Of a stretch of 64,000 nucleotides of DNA, positions 33,671 through 42,573 are shown piece after piece. Below the pieces are notes generated by a model. The model searched no databases. It saw nothing but the letters and a program-made list of their open reading frames with translations, and was not told the DNA's origin. A program made the translations under genes and the position numbers. This DNA comes from CAVTWJ01 sp964525605. GTDB lineage: Bacteria > Oederibacteriota > Muellerivitia > Muellerivitales > Muellerivitaceae. The stretch lies in the NCBI GenBank assembly GCA_964525605.1, contig CAZGKT010000007.1, positions 1 to 64,000 on the forward strand. Direction: 5' to 3'. Positions within the stretch are counted from its first letter, which is position 1, and every line of letters starts with the position of its first letter.

Positions 33671-35101
33671 TTAATAATAACCGGATGGCCTGCGTTCTCC
33701 CACCCAGTGATAATTTTTCTCATGAATCGCACGGACGATCTTATCCCGGTCCATGTAGATGGAATAGACGGGATAAATACGATAGGCATAGGCGGTCTGG
33801 AACACGATGGCCGCCATGAGGAACACCACACCGAAAACCCGCCAGGCTTTTGAGGCGGCGAGCGTATTCCAGCAATAGAGGGAATAGAGAAAGACCAGGG
33901 GAAAAGTGGCGTCATAATAAATGTGGGAGAGGGGCCATTTGTAGGTGAACCAAAAGCTCGCCCAGACCATGACGAATGTGAGAAGGGCCAGACCTCGAAC
34001 CAGGTTCCAATCCTTCGATTCGTGTTTTGGAATGAACCCCATCACGAGAAGCCCCAGAGCTTGGAACAACCCCGCGATCCAAAGGAAGATCCCGGGATAA
34101 AGTAAAAAGGGCGATCCCATCAAGAATTCAAGACGGGCGTGGGTGCTATGTCCCGGTTGGAAAGAGGGAAGCCAGGCCCACCCTGCCCAATGGGGACCGG
34201 AGGCGGAACCCCAATTGTCAAACCCGTGAACCCCCGGGGTGTCGAGGAAAAAGGGCATCTCGTAACTGGCCAGGGATAACCACCGGGCCAGGATGGTCAA
34301 ACCTTGTTTGAAGTTTTCGAAGCAAAAAAGAGTCGTGTAACTTTCGGAGTTATTTCCGGAGGGTATACCGCCGTATTTAATGAGTGTAGGAAGGATCAAG
34401 GCCGCCATGGGTAGACTTCCCAGAAGAAAGAAAAGCAGGGCTGGAGGGACGGAAGCGGGTTTTTCCTTCCATTGAAAAATGAGAGAGAGGCCGAAAAAAG
34501 CGCCGAGGTAAATCCAGGACATGTGGAATTGGGCCTGCCAGAGGAACGCAAATCCCATCAAAGCGTTGCTTTGCCTGGGAGAAAGGATTTTCAGACTAAA
34601 GCCTGGAAGGGATTCGAAAAAACCGATAAAGAAAAGGATGCTGCTAAAAAGACACCAAGCGCGGGTGATCATGCCGGTGTTTTCATGCAAAGTCCAGGGA
34701 AGCACTACCAGTAGGATAAATATAAAGGCCAGTGGAAGGCGGGGTAATCGCTTGGAACAGTACCAAGCGAAGAGGGCGATGGCGACGAGGGTGATGAGGT
34801 TGAGAAAAATGAAGGGGGCCTCGGGGATGGGCCAAATCTTGAGAGGCAGGGCGACGACCAGGCCTTCTAAGGCCCCGGGAATCTGGTTGTAGTGGGTGGT
34901 TTCATCGCCGCCCAGGTCCGGTCCGAAAAAGGGCCAGGTGCCGGTGGTGAAGCATTTCAATCCCACGAGGTAAGCTTGGAGGCTGTCGCCGGGCCAGAAA
35001 GGAAGGGCCAAACCGAAACCCAACCTAAAAAGAAAGGCCGCCAAGAGAAGGACGAGGATGAGGAGGAGCCTAGCGTGCTTGGAGGTAAGGGTAAGTTTCA
35101 T
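33671..35101 (-). CDS. GT-C-like multi-helix membrane protein, paralogue A
   Basis: A 476-residue protein with about ten helices. Shared with three neighbours: a loop after helix 1 (PGDSLQAYLVGLKCF then WPFFGPD and IPGALEGL), PIPEAP, LPWTLHE, QAQFHMSW and a C-terminal ...DRDKIVRAIHEKNYHWVGERR. The acidic residue in the first outer loop is where GT-C glycosyltransferases keep their catalytic Asp, so a lipid-linked sugar transferase is inferred; I do not recognise the family. It precedes GH44 by 59 bp and follows paralogue B by 24 bp. Confidence 0.7.
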   Translation of the reverse strand: MKLTLTSKHARLLLILVLLLAAFLFRLGFGLALPFWPGDSLQAYLVGLKCFTTGTWPFFGPDLGGDETTHYNQIPGALEGLVVALPLKIWPIPEAPFIFLNLITLVAIALFAWYCSKRLPRLPLAFIFILLVVLPWTLHENTGMITRAWCLFSSILFFIGFFESLPGFSLKILSPRQSNALMGFAFLWQAQFHMSWIYLGAFFGLSLIFQWKEKPASVPPALLFFLLGSLPMAALILPTLIKYGGIPSGNNSESYTTLFCFENFKQGLTILARWLSLASYEMPFFLDTPGVHGFDNWGSASGPHWAGWAWLPSFQPGHSTHARLEFLMGSPFLLYPGIFLWIAGLFQALGLLVMGFIPKHESKDWNLVRGLALLTFVMVWASFWFTYKWPLSHIYYDATFPLVFLYSLYCWNTLAASKAWRVFGVVFLMAAIVFQTAYAYRIYPVYSIYMDRDKIVRAIHEKNYHWVGERRPSGYY

Positions 35102-35125
35102 GGAATATTTTAACTTTCCTTGGAG

Positions 35126-36436
35126 TTAGTTTTGGCTTCCCAGCCTTCGTTCACCCAACCGTTGGTAATTTTTTTGGTTGATGGCGTTCGCCACGATTGG
35201 TCGATCGGTATAAAGGGATTGGCGGGGCATCAATTTAACCGCATACCCCAGCTCGAAAAGCAGGCTGGCGGCCAGGCAAACCGTGCCGAAAACCCGCCAG
35301 GCTTTTCGACTAGCCAGCCAATCGTAAACGTAAAAAGAATAAATCACGATCAGGGGAAGAAGAATGTAATAAGAAACCGCCGGGGCGCCCTTGGCGTTGA
35401 ACCAGAAGGCAATCCAGGTGAAAAGGAATCCCCCGAAAGTTAAAGCGTTGATCCAGGGCCCTTCTTTTTTTTTATTAGGGATAAAGAATCCTCCCAGCCC
35501 CAGAAGAGCGGCCTGGACCAAACCCGTTAGCCAGAGGAAAAACCCCGGAAGGATCAACCAGGGAGATTCAACCAGAAATTGAATCCGGTCATGGAATCCC
35601 GCCCCCAAAAAACGCGGCATTTCATAAGAAGCCAGCGAATAGTAACGGGCCAATACAGTGAAAAACCCAAGGAAATTATCCTTATTAAACCAGACTGCCA
35701 TGCCCATCCCACCCGCGCCCTGGTGAAAACCAAATTTGAGGAGGGTGGGTAGAAGGAAGGCCAGGGGAAAGGCGGACCCGCCGAGAAAACCGACTAGTTC
35801 CGGAAAAATTCTCAATTCTTTTGTCCATACCCGCCATAGGACGGCCAGGGCCAAAAAAGGAACCAAGAGAATCCATGAGAAATGAAACTGCATGTTCCAG
35901 AAAAGGCCAAAGCCCATCAATGCGAAGCCGCTGGGAGCGGAGATCCACCCCAAAGACAGACCCGGAAGAGATTCCAAAAACCCGACGAAAAAGAAGGAAC
36001 TCCCGATGGCAAGATAGGAAGGATTGATGATATTCGTGGATTCATGCAGGTTCCAGGGCAGGAGAGATGTCCAGGCAAGGATAAAGGGGAATGAAATCGA
36101 AGGAACCCTCTTGTGGATATACCAACACAGGAAGGCCAGAGAAGAGAGCGTCAACAAGTTCAAAAGCAAAAAGGGGGCTTCCGGAATGGGCAAAGCCCTG
36201 AGAGGCAGGCCGATCAAGAGCCCTTCCAGGGCCCCGGGCATCTGGGATTCAAAGTTTTTATCGGCCCAATAGATATCCGGGCCGAAATAAGGCCATTGGT
36301 TTTCCGTGTAACTCTTGAGGCCAATCAGGTAAGTCTGCCGCTCGTCCGTTGAGAAAAAAGGTTGGGAAAACCCAAACCCTAAACGGAAGGCGTAGAGAAA
36401 TAAAAAAACCAGGATGTACTGATTTCGCTTGGACAT
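35126..36436 (-). CDS. GT-C-like multi-helix membrane protein, paralogue B
   Basis: A 436-residue paralogue of the adjacent proteins. First-loop motif TDERQTYLIGLKSYT, WPYFGPD, MPGALEGL, PIPEAP; middle LPWNLHES and NMQFHFSW; C-terminal LYTDRPIVANAIN and KNYQRLGERRLGSQN. It shares KAWRVFG with A. ATG start. It is separated from paralogue C by 92 bp, the widest gap in the run. Confidence 0.7.
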   Translation of the reverse strand: MSKRNQYILVFLFLYAFRLGFGFSQPFFSTDERQTYLIGLKSYTENQWPYFGPDIYWADKNFESQMPGALEGLLIGLPLRALPIPEAPFLLLNLLTLSSLAFLCWYIHKRVPSISFPFILAWTSLLPWNLHESTNIINPSYLAIGSSFFFVGFLESLPGLSLGWISAPSGFALMGFGLFWNMQFHFSWILLVPFLALAVLWRVWTKELRIFPELVGFLGGSAFPLAFLLPTLLKFGFHQGAGGMGMAVWFNKDNFLGFFTVLARYYSLASYEMPRFLGAGFHDRIQFLVESPWLILPGFFLWLTGLVQAALLGLGGFFIPNKKKEGPWINALTFGGFLFTWIAFWFNAKGAPAVSYYILLPLIVIYSFYVYDWLASRKAWRVFGTVCLAASLLFELGYAVKLMPRQSLYTDRPIVANAINQKNYQRLGERRLGSQN

Positions 36437-36528
36437 GAAACCCTTTCGGAGGGGTATGGTAACGGGTGGAGGGTTTTAACCACAACAAAACTTGTTGGAT
36501 AGATCAGGTCATGAGCCGCTTTTAACCA

Positions 36529-37857
36529 TTAATACAAAGCCTGGGGACGGCGCTCGGCGAGTAGCCGGTAATCCTTCTGGTCAATGGCGGTTTGGATCTT
36601 GGCCCGATCCAAATAGAGAGACCTCTTGGGCATCCAATACACCAGAAAGCCCAATTGAAACCAGAGGCTGGCGATCAGACAAGCTAGAGCGAATTTTCGC
36701 CAAAAAACATTCGGAAACAATTTGGCCCAGATGTGAAAAGAAAAGATGGTCACGAGGGGAAAAAGAATAAAGAGCGCATGGGCGACGGGGGCTTTATAAG
36801 TGAAACAAAAGGCGAAATAAACCATGAGAAAGACCAGCCAAACGGCCCCGAAAACAGGTTGGGCTCCCGAATTTTTTAAATCCTTGCGCCATCCGAAAAT
36901 CAGCATCAGGAAAGGCTGAAGCCAGCCGGCCAAAGTAAGAAAAACTGCGGGAAGAATGAGCCAGAAAGCGTCTTTGAGAAAAGTCAAACGCTCAAGGGTA
37001 TGTTCCCCAACAAACTGGGGCATTTCAAAACATGCCAGCGAAAGATAACGGGCCAAGAGGGTGGGGAAAGCCGAGGCGTTTTGAACATTAAAGCCCACCA
37101 CGGTACCCGCGCCGCCAAAAAGGGTATGAATTCCATATTCGGATAGGGTGGGAGCCAGCGCGGCGAAAGGGAGAAGGCTCCCTCCTAAAAAGGAGACCAT
37201 GGCAACCGGGAAAAAAGTCCATCCCTTGCGGAAAAGTGAAAACGCAAAAGCGGCCAGGACCAAGGGCGGAAGAAGAATCCATGAAAAATGAAACTGCATA
37301 TCCCAGAACAAGCCGAATCCCATCAAGGCGAAGGCTAAAGGGGAACCAATCCAGGCGATGGAAAGCGAAGGTACGGCTTCCAGGAATCCAATAAAAAACA
37401 AAACGCTTCCAAACAAAAGATAACAGGGGTTATACATGTGAGCCGCGTCGTTCAAGGTCCAGGGCAGGAGAGAAATCCAGGCAAAAGCGAGCAGAAAAGG
37501 GATTTCGGGAACCCTTCTATATATGTATAGAGAAAGCAGGGCGATGGCTCCCAACGAAAGAAAATTCAGAAAAAGAAATGGTGCCTCGGGAATGGGAAGA
37601 AGAAAAAAGGGAGTTCCGACCATCAGGCCTTCCAGGGCCCCCGGGATTTGAAAATAAAAATGAGTGTCATCCACGATTAAATCCGGGCCGAAATAAGGCC
37701 AGGAGTGTGTGGTAAACCATTTCAAACCGATCAAGTAGGTTTGCAGTTCATCCGATGTCCAAAACTTGAGGCTGAGGCCAAAGGCGGTGCGGAAAATAAA
37801 AAGAAATAGGAATAAAACGATAAATTGGGTCTTGGGAGAAAGGTTTTTTTTCAACAT
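36529..37857 (-). CDS. GT-C-like multi-helix membrane protein, paralogue C
   Basis: A 442-residue paralogue with first-loop TSDELQTYLIGLKWFTT, WPYFGPD, IPGALEGL, PIPEAP; LPWTLND; DMQFHFSW; C-terminal MPKRSLYLDRAKIQTAID and KDYRLLAERR. The N-terminal distance from Met to the first acidic pair is 37 residues, the same as paralogue D from its inferred start. It follows paralogue D by 33 bp. Membrane glycosyltransferase-like role inferred, substrate unknown. Confidence 0.7.
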   Translation of the reverse strand: MLKKNLSPKTQFIVLFLFLFIFRTAFGLSLKFWTSDELQTYLIGLKWFTTHSWPYFGPDLIVDDTHFYFQIPGALEGLMVGTPFFLLPIPEAPFLFLNFLSLGAIALLSLYIYRRVPEIPFLLAFAWISLLPWTLNDAAHMYNPCYLLFGSVLFFIGFLEAVPSLSIAWIGSPLAFALMGFGLFWDMQFHFSWILLPPLVLAAFAFSLFRKGWTFFPVAMVSFLGGSLLPFAALAPTLSEYGIHTLFGGAGTVVGFNVQNASAFPTLLARYLSLACFEMPQFVGEHTLERLTFLKDAFWLILPAVFLTLAGWLQPFLMLIFGWRKDLKNSGAQPVFGAVWLVFLMVYFAFCFTYKAPVAHALFILFPLVTIFSFHIWAKLFPNVFWRKFALACLIASLWFQLGFLVYWMPKRSLYLDRAKIQTAIDQKDYRLLAERRPQALY

Positions 37858-37890
37858 GGGTTCAGGTACTCCAGGGGTAGCCAGGGAATT

Positions 37891-39213
37891 TTAATATAAA
37901 GATCCGGGTCTGCGTTCGCCGGCCAGGTGATAGTTTTTCTGCTGGAGGGCCCGGACCAATGGGTCCCGGTTCAAGGAAAGGCCGTCTTTTTGGGCCAGGA
38001 TGGGCGCGTAAAATAACATGAAAAAAAGTCCGAGTAATACGAACGCCTTGGCGGTTCGGCTGGATAATTTGTTCCGGGGGAAAAGGTTCCAGACATAAAT
38101 GGAATACACCATCAACATGGGATAGAAGACCATGTAGATGTGGGCCAAGGGAAGTTTGCTGGTGAACCAAAAACTGACCCAAACCATGAGATAGCAGGCG
38201 ACGATCAACCCTTTCATAGCTTCCCAATCCTTGAGGACGTGTTTTTTATGAAATACCGCGAAGGCCAAGGCAATTGGCTGTGCAATTCCCCCGATCGAAA
38301 GGATCAATCCCGGAATGAACAACAAAGGATGGGCCTTCAAAAACTCCCATCGTTCATGGGTGCCAGGGCCGATAAACCGAAGAAGCTCAAAACACACCAA
38401 CGATAGATAGCGGGCCAGAACCGTCAGGCCTTCGGCCACATTGTTTAAATTGAACGAGACTAAAAATCCAGCCGCCACATGACCTGGGTTGAGACCATCC
38501 TGAAGCCAGGTGGGGATGACGAGCCCCAGGGTGGGCAGTGCACCGAGAAAGAAACCCAGCGGAGCTTTCCAGGTTCTATCCTTGTTGCAACGACTGCCCA
38601 TGGCGAAAAGCCCCAGCGGAATGAGATAGACGTATGAAAAATGAAACTGCATGATCCAAAAAAGGGAAAATCCCATCCAGGCCCCGGCCCAGGGCGCCGA
38701 CAGTAATCCTGTTGAAAAGGCGGGGACACATTCGAAAAACCCGATAAAAAAAAGAATGCTGGGTAAAAAATCATAGGCCGGATTAATGACATGGACGCCC
38801 TCGAAAAGGCTCCAGGGGGTTACTGCAATCCAGGCGAAAAGCCATGGCCAGGAAAAAGAAGGGCATTTTCTCCGGATATACCAGGCCAACAGGGCCGCGC
38901 CAAAGGTCGTCATGAGGGCCAAGACAGCTACCGAGGTTTCGGGGAAGGGAAATAGCCGCAGGGGGAGCCCGATGGTCAGCCCCTCCAATGCTCCGGGAAT
39001 CTGGGAGTTAAAGGCCTGGTTTTCCTGGCCATTCACATCCGGCCCGAAATAGGGCCATTGGAGGGTGGAATAGTATTTCAATCCGATGAGCCAGGTCTGG
39101 CGTTCATCCACCTCCCACCACTTGCATTCACACAAACCAAAATAAAAGCGAAAAAGGAACAAGGCTAAAAAAAGGAATCCGCACCAAAAGAGACGTGGTC
39201 GACCTGGAACCAT
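37891..39213 (-). CDS. GT-C-like multi-helix membrane protein, paralogue D (first of the run)
   Basis: The most divergent of the four: first-loop EVDERQTWLIGLKYYST, WPYFGPD, IPGALEGL, but PFPETS for PIPEAP; TPWSLFE; IMQFHFSY; C-terminal LSLNRDPLVRALQQKNY and GERRPGSLY. The frame opens at GTG 39270, but ATG 39213 (MVPGRPRLFW) aligns with the other paralogues' N-termini, so it is preferred. It begins the leftward run and is divergent from the regulator-like gene. Confidence 0.68.
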   Translation of the reverse strand: MVPGRPRLFWCGFLFLALFLFRFYFGLCECKWWEVDERQTWLIGLKYYSTLQWPYFGPDVNGQENQAFNSQIPGALEGLTIGLPLRLFPFPETSVAVLALMTTFGAALLAWYIRRKCPSFSWPWLFAWIAVTPWSLFEGVHVINPAYDFLPSILFFIGFFECVPAFSTGLLSAPWAGAWMGFSLFWIMQFHFSYVYLIPLGLFAMGSRCNKDRTWKAPLGFFLGALPTLGLVIPTWLQDGLNPGHVAAGFLVSFNLNNVAEGLTVLARYLSLVCFELLRFIGPGTHERWEFLKAHPLLFIPGLILSIGGIAQPIALAFAVFHKKHVLKDWEAMKGLIVACYLMVWVSFWFTSKLPLAHIYMVFYPMLMVYSIYVWNLFPRNKLSSRTAKAFVLLGLFFMLFYAPILAQKDGLSLNRDPLVRALQQKNYHLAGERRPGSLY

Positions 39214-39271
39214 AGGAGGCGTGAAACCTTTCCGGGCGTGAATTTCAACCGGCAGTCTTTCTACTATCACG

Positions 39272-39295
39272 AGCCGGTACTAATATAGTACGGCT
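39272..39295. promoter_or_regulatory. Near-perfect palindrome in the divergent regulator/membrane-array promoter region
   Basis: Left arm AGCCGGTACTA (39272-39282) and right arm TAGTACGGCT (39286-39295) are inverted copies with one extra G in the left arm, around a 3-base core. It lies 27 bases before the regulator-like gene start and 58 bases before the membrane-protein run. This is the geometry of a dimeric repressor/activator operator. It also contains A/T hexamers that could be -10 elements. Confidence 0.5.
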
Positions 39296-39321
39296 TGAGT
39301 CCCCCCTAGAGGAGATTTCCG

Positions 39322-42300
39322 TTGGCCTTTTACCTCACCTCTCGAATCGAACCGGTCAATCGGGAAACCCTTACCCCTGAGAAGCTGGCCCTTGCTTTGA
39401 GCGCCCAGTATTTTTACCTGGAGGAGGAGTTTCACCAGTTGGGGGCTTCCTGGTCGAAACGGATTTCAGAAGGGGTCTGGGCCTATTTTGAAAATGGAAA
39501 CCTTCTTCCCTCGCTTGTGAATTTGCGTCAGGGGTTGATCGAGAGGGACTGGGAAGGCACGGGTACCGCCGATTTGCGGGTGGCGCTACACGCCGCCCCG
39601 CCGGAAAAAATTCTGCGGAACACGCTGGGGCCTTCCCTCGATCATGCCCGTGCTCTATTGGATGCCGCTCCCCGGGGTCAAATTCTCCTCACGGAAGAAG
39701 CCAAGGGAGAGCTGACTGAGCCGGAGGGCTTTGTTTTCCAGGACATGGGCCCCCATCTCTTGAACGATCTTCTGGAACCCCGGAAAGTTTTCGTATTGAA
39801 GCCCAAAGGCCGGCCAACCGGCGAAGCACCCCTTTTAACCTCGTTGAAGGTTCTTTCGCAAAACCTTCCGGCCCAAGGCGTTCCATTTTTAGGGCGGGAA
39901 GAGGAAATCGAATCGATCATTCAAAACCTGGGAATGCCGGATAAGCGACTCATTACGCTGGTGGGGCCGGGGGGGTTTGGAAAGACTCGTTTGGCCCTTC
40001 AGGCCGCCGCCCGGTTGACCCATTGTTTTCCCGATGGCGTTTATTTTGTTGGGTTGGCCCCCCTTTCTTCGGCCCGTTTCATGGTGGAAAGCTTAGGCCA
40101 AGCCCTGAAGATCGTATTTACCGGAGGTGGGGACGCGGAACGGCAGATGCTCAATTACCTCCAGGAAAAAAGACTCCTGCTGATCATGGACAATTTCGAA
40201 CACGTATTGGAGGGGGTTGATTTGGTAAGCCATATCCTACGGGAGGCCCCTCGAACAGCCATCCTGGCCACCAGTCGTGAAAGGCTGAAGCTAGAAGAAG
40301 AAACGGTCATGGAAATCAAGGGCCTTTCCTATCCCCTGAGTATGGATGCGGACGATCCCGAGAACTATGCGGCGGTGCGATTATTTCTCCGGCACGCTCA
40401 AAGGGTGGTGCCTCACTGGGAAGCCAGTCCCGAAGACAAACACGGCATAGGCCGACTTAGTCGTGTTCTGGAAGGAATGCCCCTGGGTCTCGAACTTTCG
40501 GCTTCCTGGTTGAAAAGCCTGGCCCCGGATTTGATAGCGGACAAGATTGAATCCAACCGGGATTTTTTAGCAGCCGAAATGCCGTTCCTTCCGGCCCGAC
40601 AGCAATCGCTTCGGGCGGTGTTTGAGTATTCCTGGGTGTTGCTGAACGAGGCGCAAAAGAAAGCGCTGCGCGCAGCCTCGGTATTCAAGGGCGGGTTCAG
40701 TCCCCAGGCCGCGGCTCAGGTGGCGGGGGTGGCTCCGGTGGTTTTCAAGGAACTGGCCCTCAAGTTCCTGGTGCGGAACAAACCCAACGGATACCTGGAA
40801 CTGCACGATCTCCTGAAATTTTATTCCAAGGAAAAGCTATTCAAGGACCAGGCTGAGAAAGAACGGGTCATGGACGCCCACAGTGTTTACCTGGCCCGGG
40901 AGCTTCGCCGGCATGAGAAGGATTTGTGGGGCGCCAAACAAAGTCAAACCCTCGCTTACCTGATGGACGAGATCGGAAATATTCGGGAGGGTTGGCGCCG
41001 GGCGTTGGAACAGGGGAATGAGAATTGGATGGGGGATTACCTGGACTGTCTCTTCGCCCTTTACGAGACCAAGGGATGGTACCAGGAAGGGGTTGAGGCC
41101 TTTCAGGGAGCTGTGGAGGCGCTGTCGGCCAAGGGGTTGGGCAAAAAGGCTTCCCGGTCTACCCGGGTCTTGACCGGAAAATTAATGGCTCGATGGGGAG
41201 TGTTGCTTCAACGCAAGGGTGAACTGCAAAAAGCCAAGAGGATCTTTGAGGAAAGTCTGGCGCTTCTTGAAAAAGAACACGCGGACAAAGAGGCTGCGTT
41301 TTCCTGCAGCGGTTTGGGGCTTGTGATGGAGTCACTGGGGCGGGACGACCAAGCGATCACCCATTACAGGGACAGTTACCGTCTTTATCACAAGGTCCGG
41401 GAAAAGATTGGGATGGCTTTCGCTCAGAACAACCTGGGCCATATCGCCCTTCATTTGGGCAATTATTACGAAGGCCAGAAATACCTGCGAAAGGCCATGG
41501 CCTATTACGAATCCACAGGTTATCAGGGGGGAGCCGCTAATTCCTACAACCTGATGGGCGATATTCTCCATGAATTGTCCGACTACGAGCAGGCCCGCTA
41601 CTATTACCAGAAAGGACTTTCAGCCTTTGTGGCCTGCGGGGACCGGAAGGGTGTGGCCTGGTCCTTCAACAACTTGGGTCGTTCTATTGAATCCGTAGGG
41701 AATTTCGAGGGCGCTCGCGAGATGTTCAAGGAGGGCCTGAAACTTCATGAGGAATTCGGTGACAAACGGGCCGTTGGATGGTCTCACAACTTGATGGCGG
41801 GAGTGCTCTGGGCTATGGGAGATTATGATTCTGCCAGCCAACACGCCAAAACAGGCCTGGATCATTACATTCAGGTGGGAGATCCCCGGGGCCAGACTTG
41901 GGCTCTGGACCTACTGGGGAACCTGGCGGTAGCCCAACGCCGATTTGACGAAGCCCGAATGTTTTACGAGCGGGGAAGGCAAATTCAGGAAAAGGGTGAT
42001 GTTAAACCCTTCAATCTCTCCTGGTTTGCCTACCACCGGGGAGCGCTTTTTTTGGCCGAAGGGAAAATAAGCCAAGCCCACAGGCATCTGGAAACGGCGC
42101 TGGAACAGTTCAAACGCCGCTCGGACACTATCGGAATCGTAGCCGCCTTGATCCTCCTGGCCGAGGTCGGGCTCGAGATGGCCCGGGTTTCGCAAGCCCG
42201 CAAGCACCTCATCGATGCGTTCGACCGGGCCCTTTCCGCCCACATCGGCCCCCACCTGGTGGACGCTATGGTGGCTTTGGCCAAGTACACCAAGGCCCTG

Positions 42301-42573
42301 GGGGATGAGCGAAACGCTTTTGCGTTTCTGGCGCTTGCCATCCATCATCCCAATTGCCGTCGCGAGACCAAGGACAAGATCGTACGGTTCGTCCAACACT
42401 TGGAATCCCATTTGCCCCAACAAGAAGTCAGGGATATCGTCCAGTGGGCCCGAGCGGCGCGTATTGAGGATGTGGCCCGCGACTGGCTCTTGAGCGTCAA
42501 ACAAAGAACCCCAAAAAAAGCGTCTCGAGGCCCAAAAGAAAAGATCAAAATCCGCGGAAAACGGAAAAAATAG
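39322..42573 (+). CDS. Cyclase-like/NB-ARC-like ATPase/TPR signal-transduction protein
   Basis: A 1083-residue protein. Residues about 1-170 resemble the class III nucleotidyl cyclase domain found in such regulators (ISEGVWAYF, LRVALHAAP, LDAAPRGQILLTEEA, DMGPHLLNDLLEPRKVFVL) but lack clear metal-binding Asp residues, so catalysis is doubtful. Residues about 190-520 are an NB-ARC-like ATPase: Walker A VGPGGFGKTR, Walker B RLLLIMDNFEHV, then the PLGLELSASWL helper. Residues about 560-1030 hold TPRs, many containing N..G ('SFNNLGR'). No DNA-binding domain is seen. TTG start, with AGAGGAG (39308-39314) 7 bases upstream. Confidence 0.82.
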   Translation: MAFYLTSRIEPVNRETLTPEKLALALSAQYFYLEEEFHQLGASWSKRISEGVWAYFENGNLLPSLVNLRQGLIERDWEGTGTADLRVALHAAPPEKILRNTLGPSLDHARALLDAAPRGQILLTEEAKGELTEPEGFVFQDMGPHLLNDLLEPRKVFVLKPKGRPTGEAPLLTSLKVLSQNLPAQGVPFLGREEEIESIIQNLGMPDKRLITLVGPGGFGKTRLALQAAARLTHCFPDGVYFVGLAPLSSARFMVESLGQALKIVFTGGGDAERQMLNYLQEKRLLLIMDNFEHVLEGVDLVSHILREAPRTAILATSRERLKLEEETVMEIKGLSYPLSMDADDPENYAAVRLFLRHAQRVVPHWEASPEDKHGIGRLSRVLEGMPLGLELSASWLKSLAPDLIADKIESNRDFLAAEMPFLPARQQSLRAVFEYSWVLLNEAQKKALRAASVFKGGFSPQAAAQVAGVAPVVFKELALKFLVRNKPNGYLELHDLLKFYSKEKLFKDQAEKERVMDAHSVYLARELRRHEKDLWGAKQSQTLAYLMDEIGNIREGWRRALEQGNENWMGDYLDCLFALYETKGWYQEGVEAFQGAVEALSAKGLGKKASRSTRVLTGKLMARWGVLLQRKGELQKAKRIFEESLALLEKEHADKEAAFSCSGLGLVMESLGRDDQAITHYRDSYRLYHKVREKIGMAFAQNNLGHIALHLGNYYEGQKYLRKAMAYYESTGYQGGAANSYNLMGDILHELSDYEQARYYYQKGLSAFVACGDRKGVAWSFNNLGRSIESVGNFEGAREMFKEGLKLHEEFGDKRAVGWSHNLMAGVLWAMGDYDSASQHAKTGLDHYIQVGDPRGQTWALDLLGNLAVAQRRFDEARMFYERGRQIQEKGDVKPFNLSWFAYHRGALFLAEGKISQAHRHLETALEQFKRRSDTIGIVAALILLAEVGLEMARVSQARKHLIDAFDRALSAHIGPHLVDAMVALAKYTKALGDERNAFAFLALAIHHPNCRRETKDKIVRFVQHLESHLPQQEVRDIVQWARAARIEDVARDWLLSVKQRTPKKASRGPKEKIKIRGKRKK

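Noticed and set aside
39322..42573. STAND/TPR protein as an antiphage defence system
   Set aside because: No nuclease, protease, TIR or other effector domain is fused or adjacent, and the neighbours are glycan-related; a regulatory role is the simpler reading.
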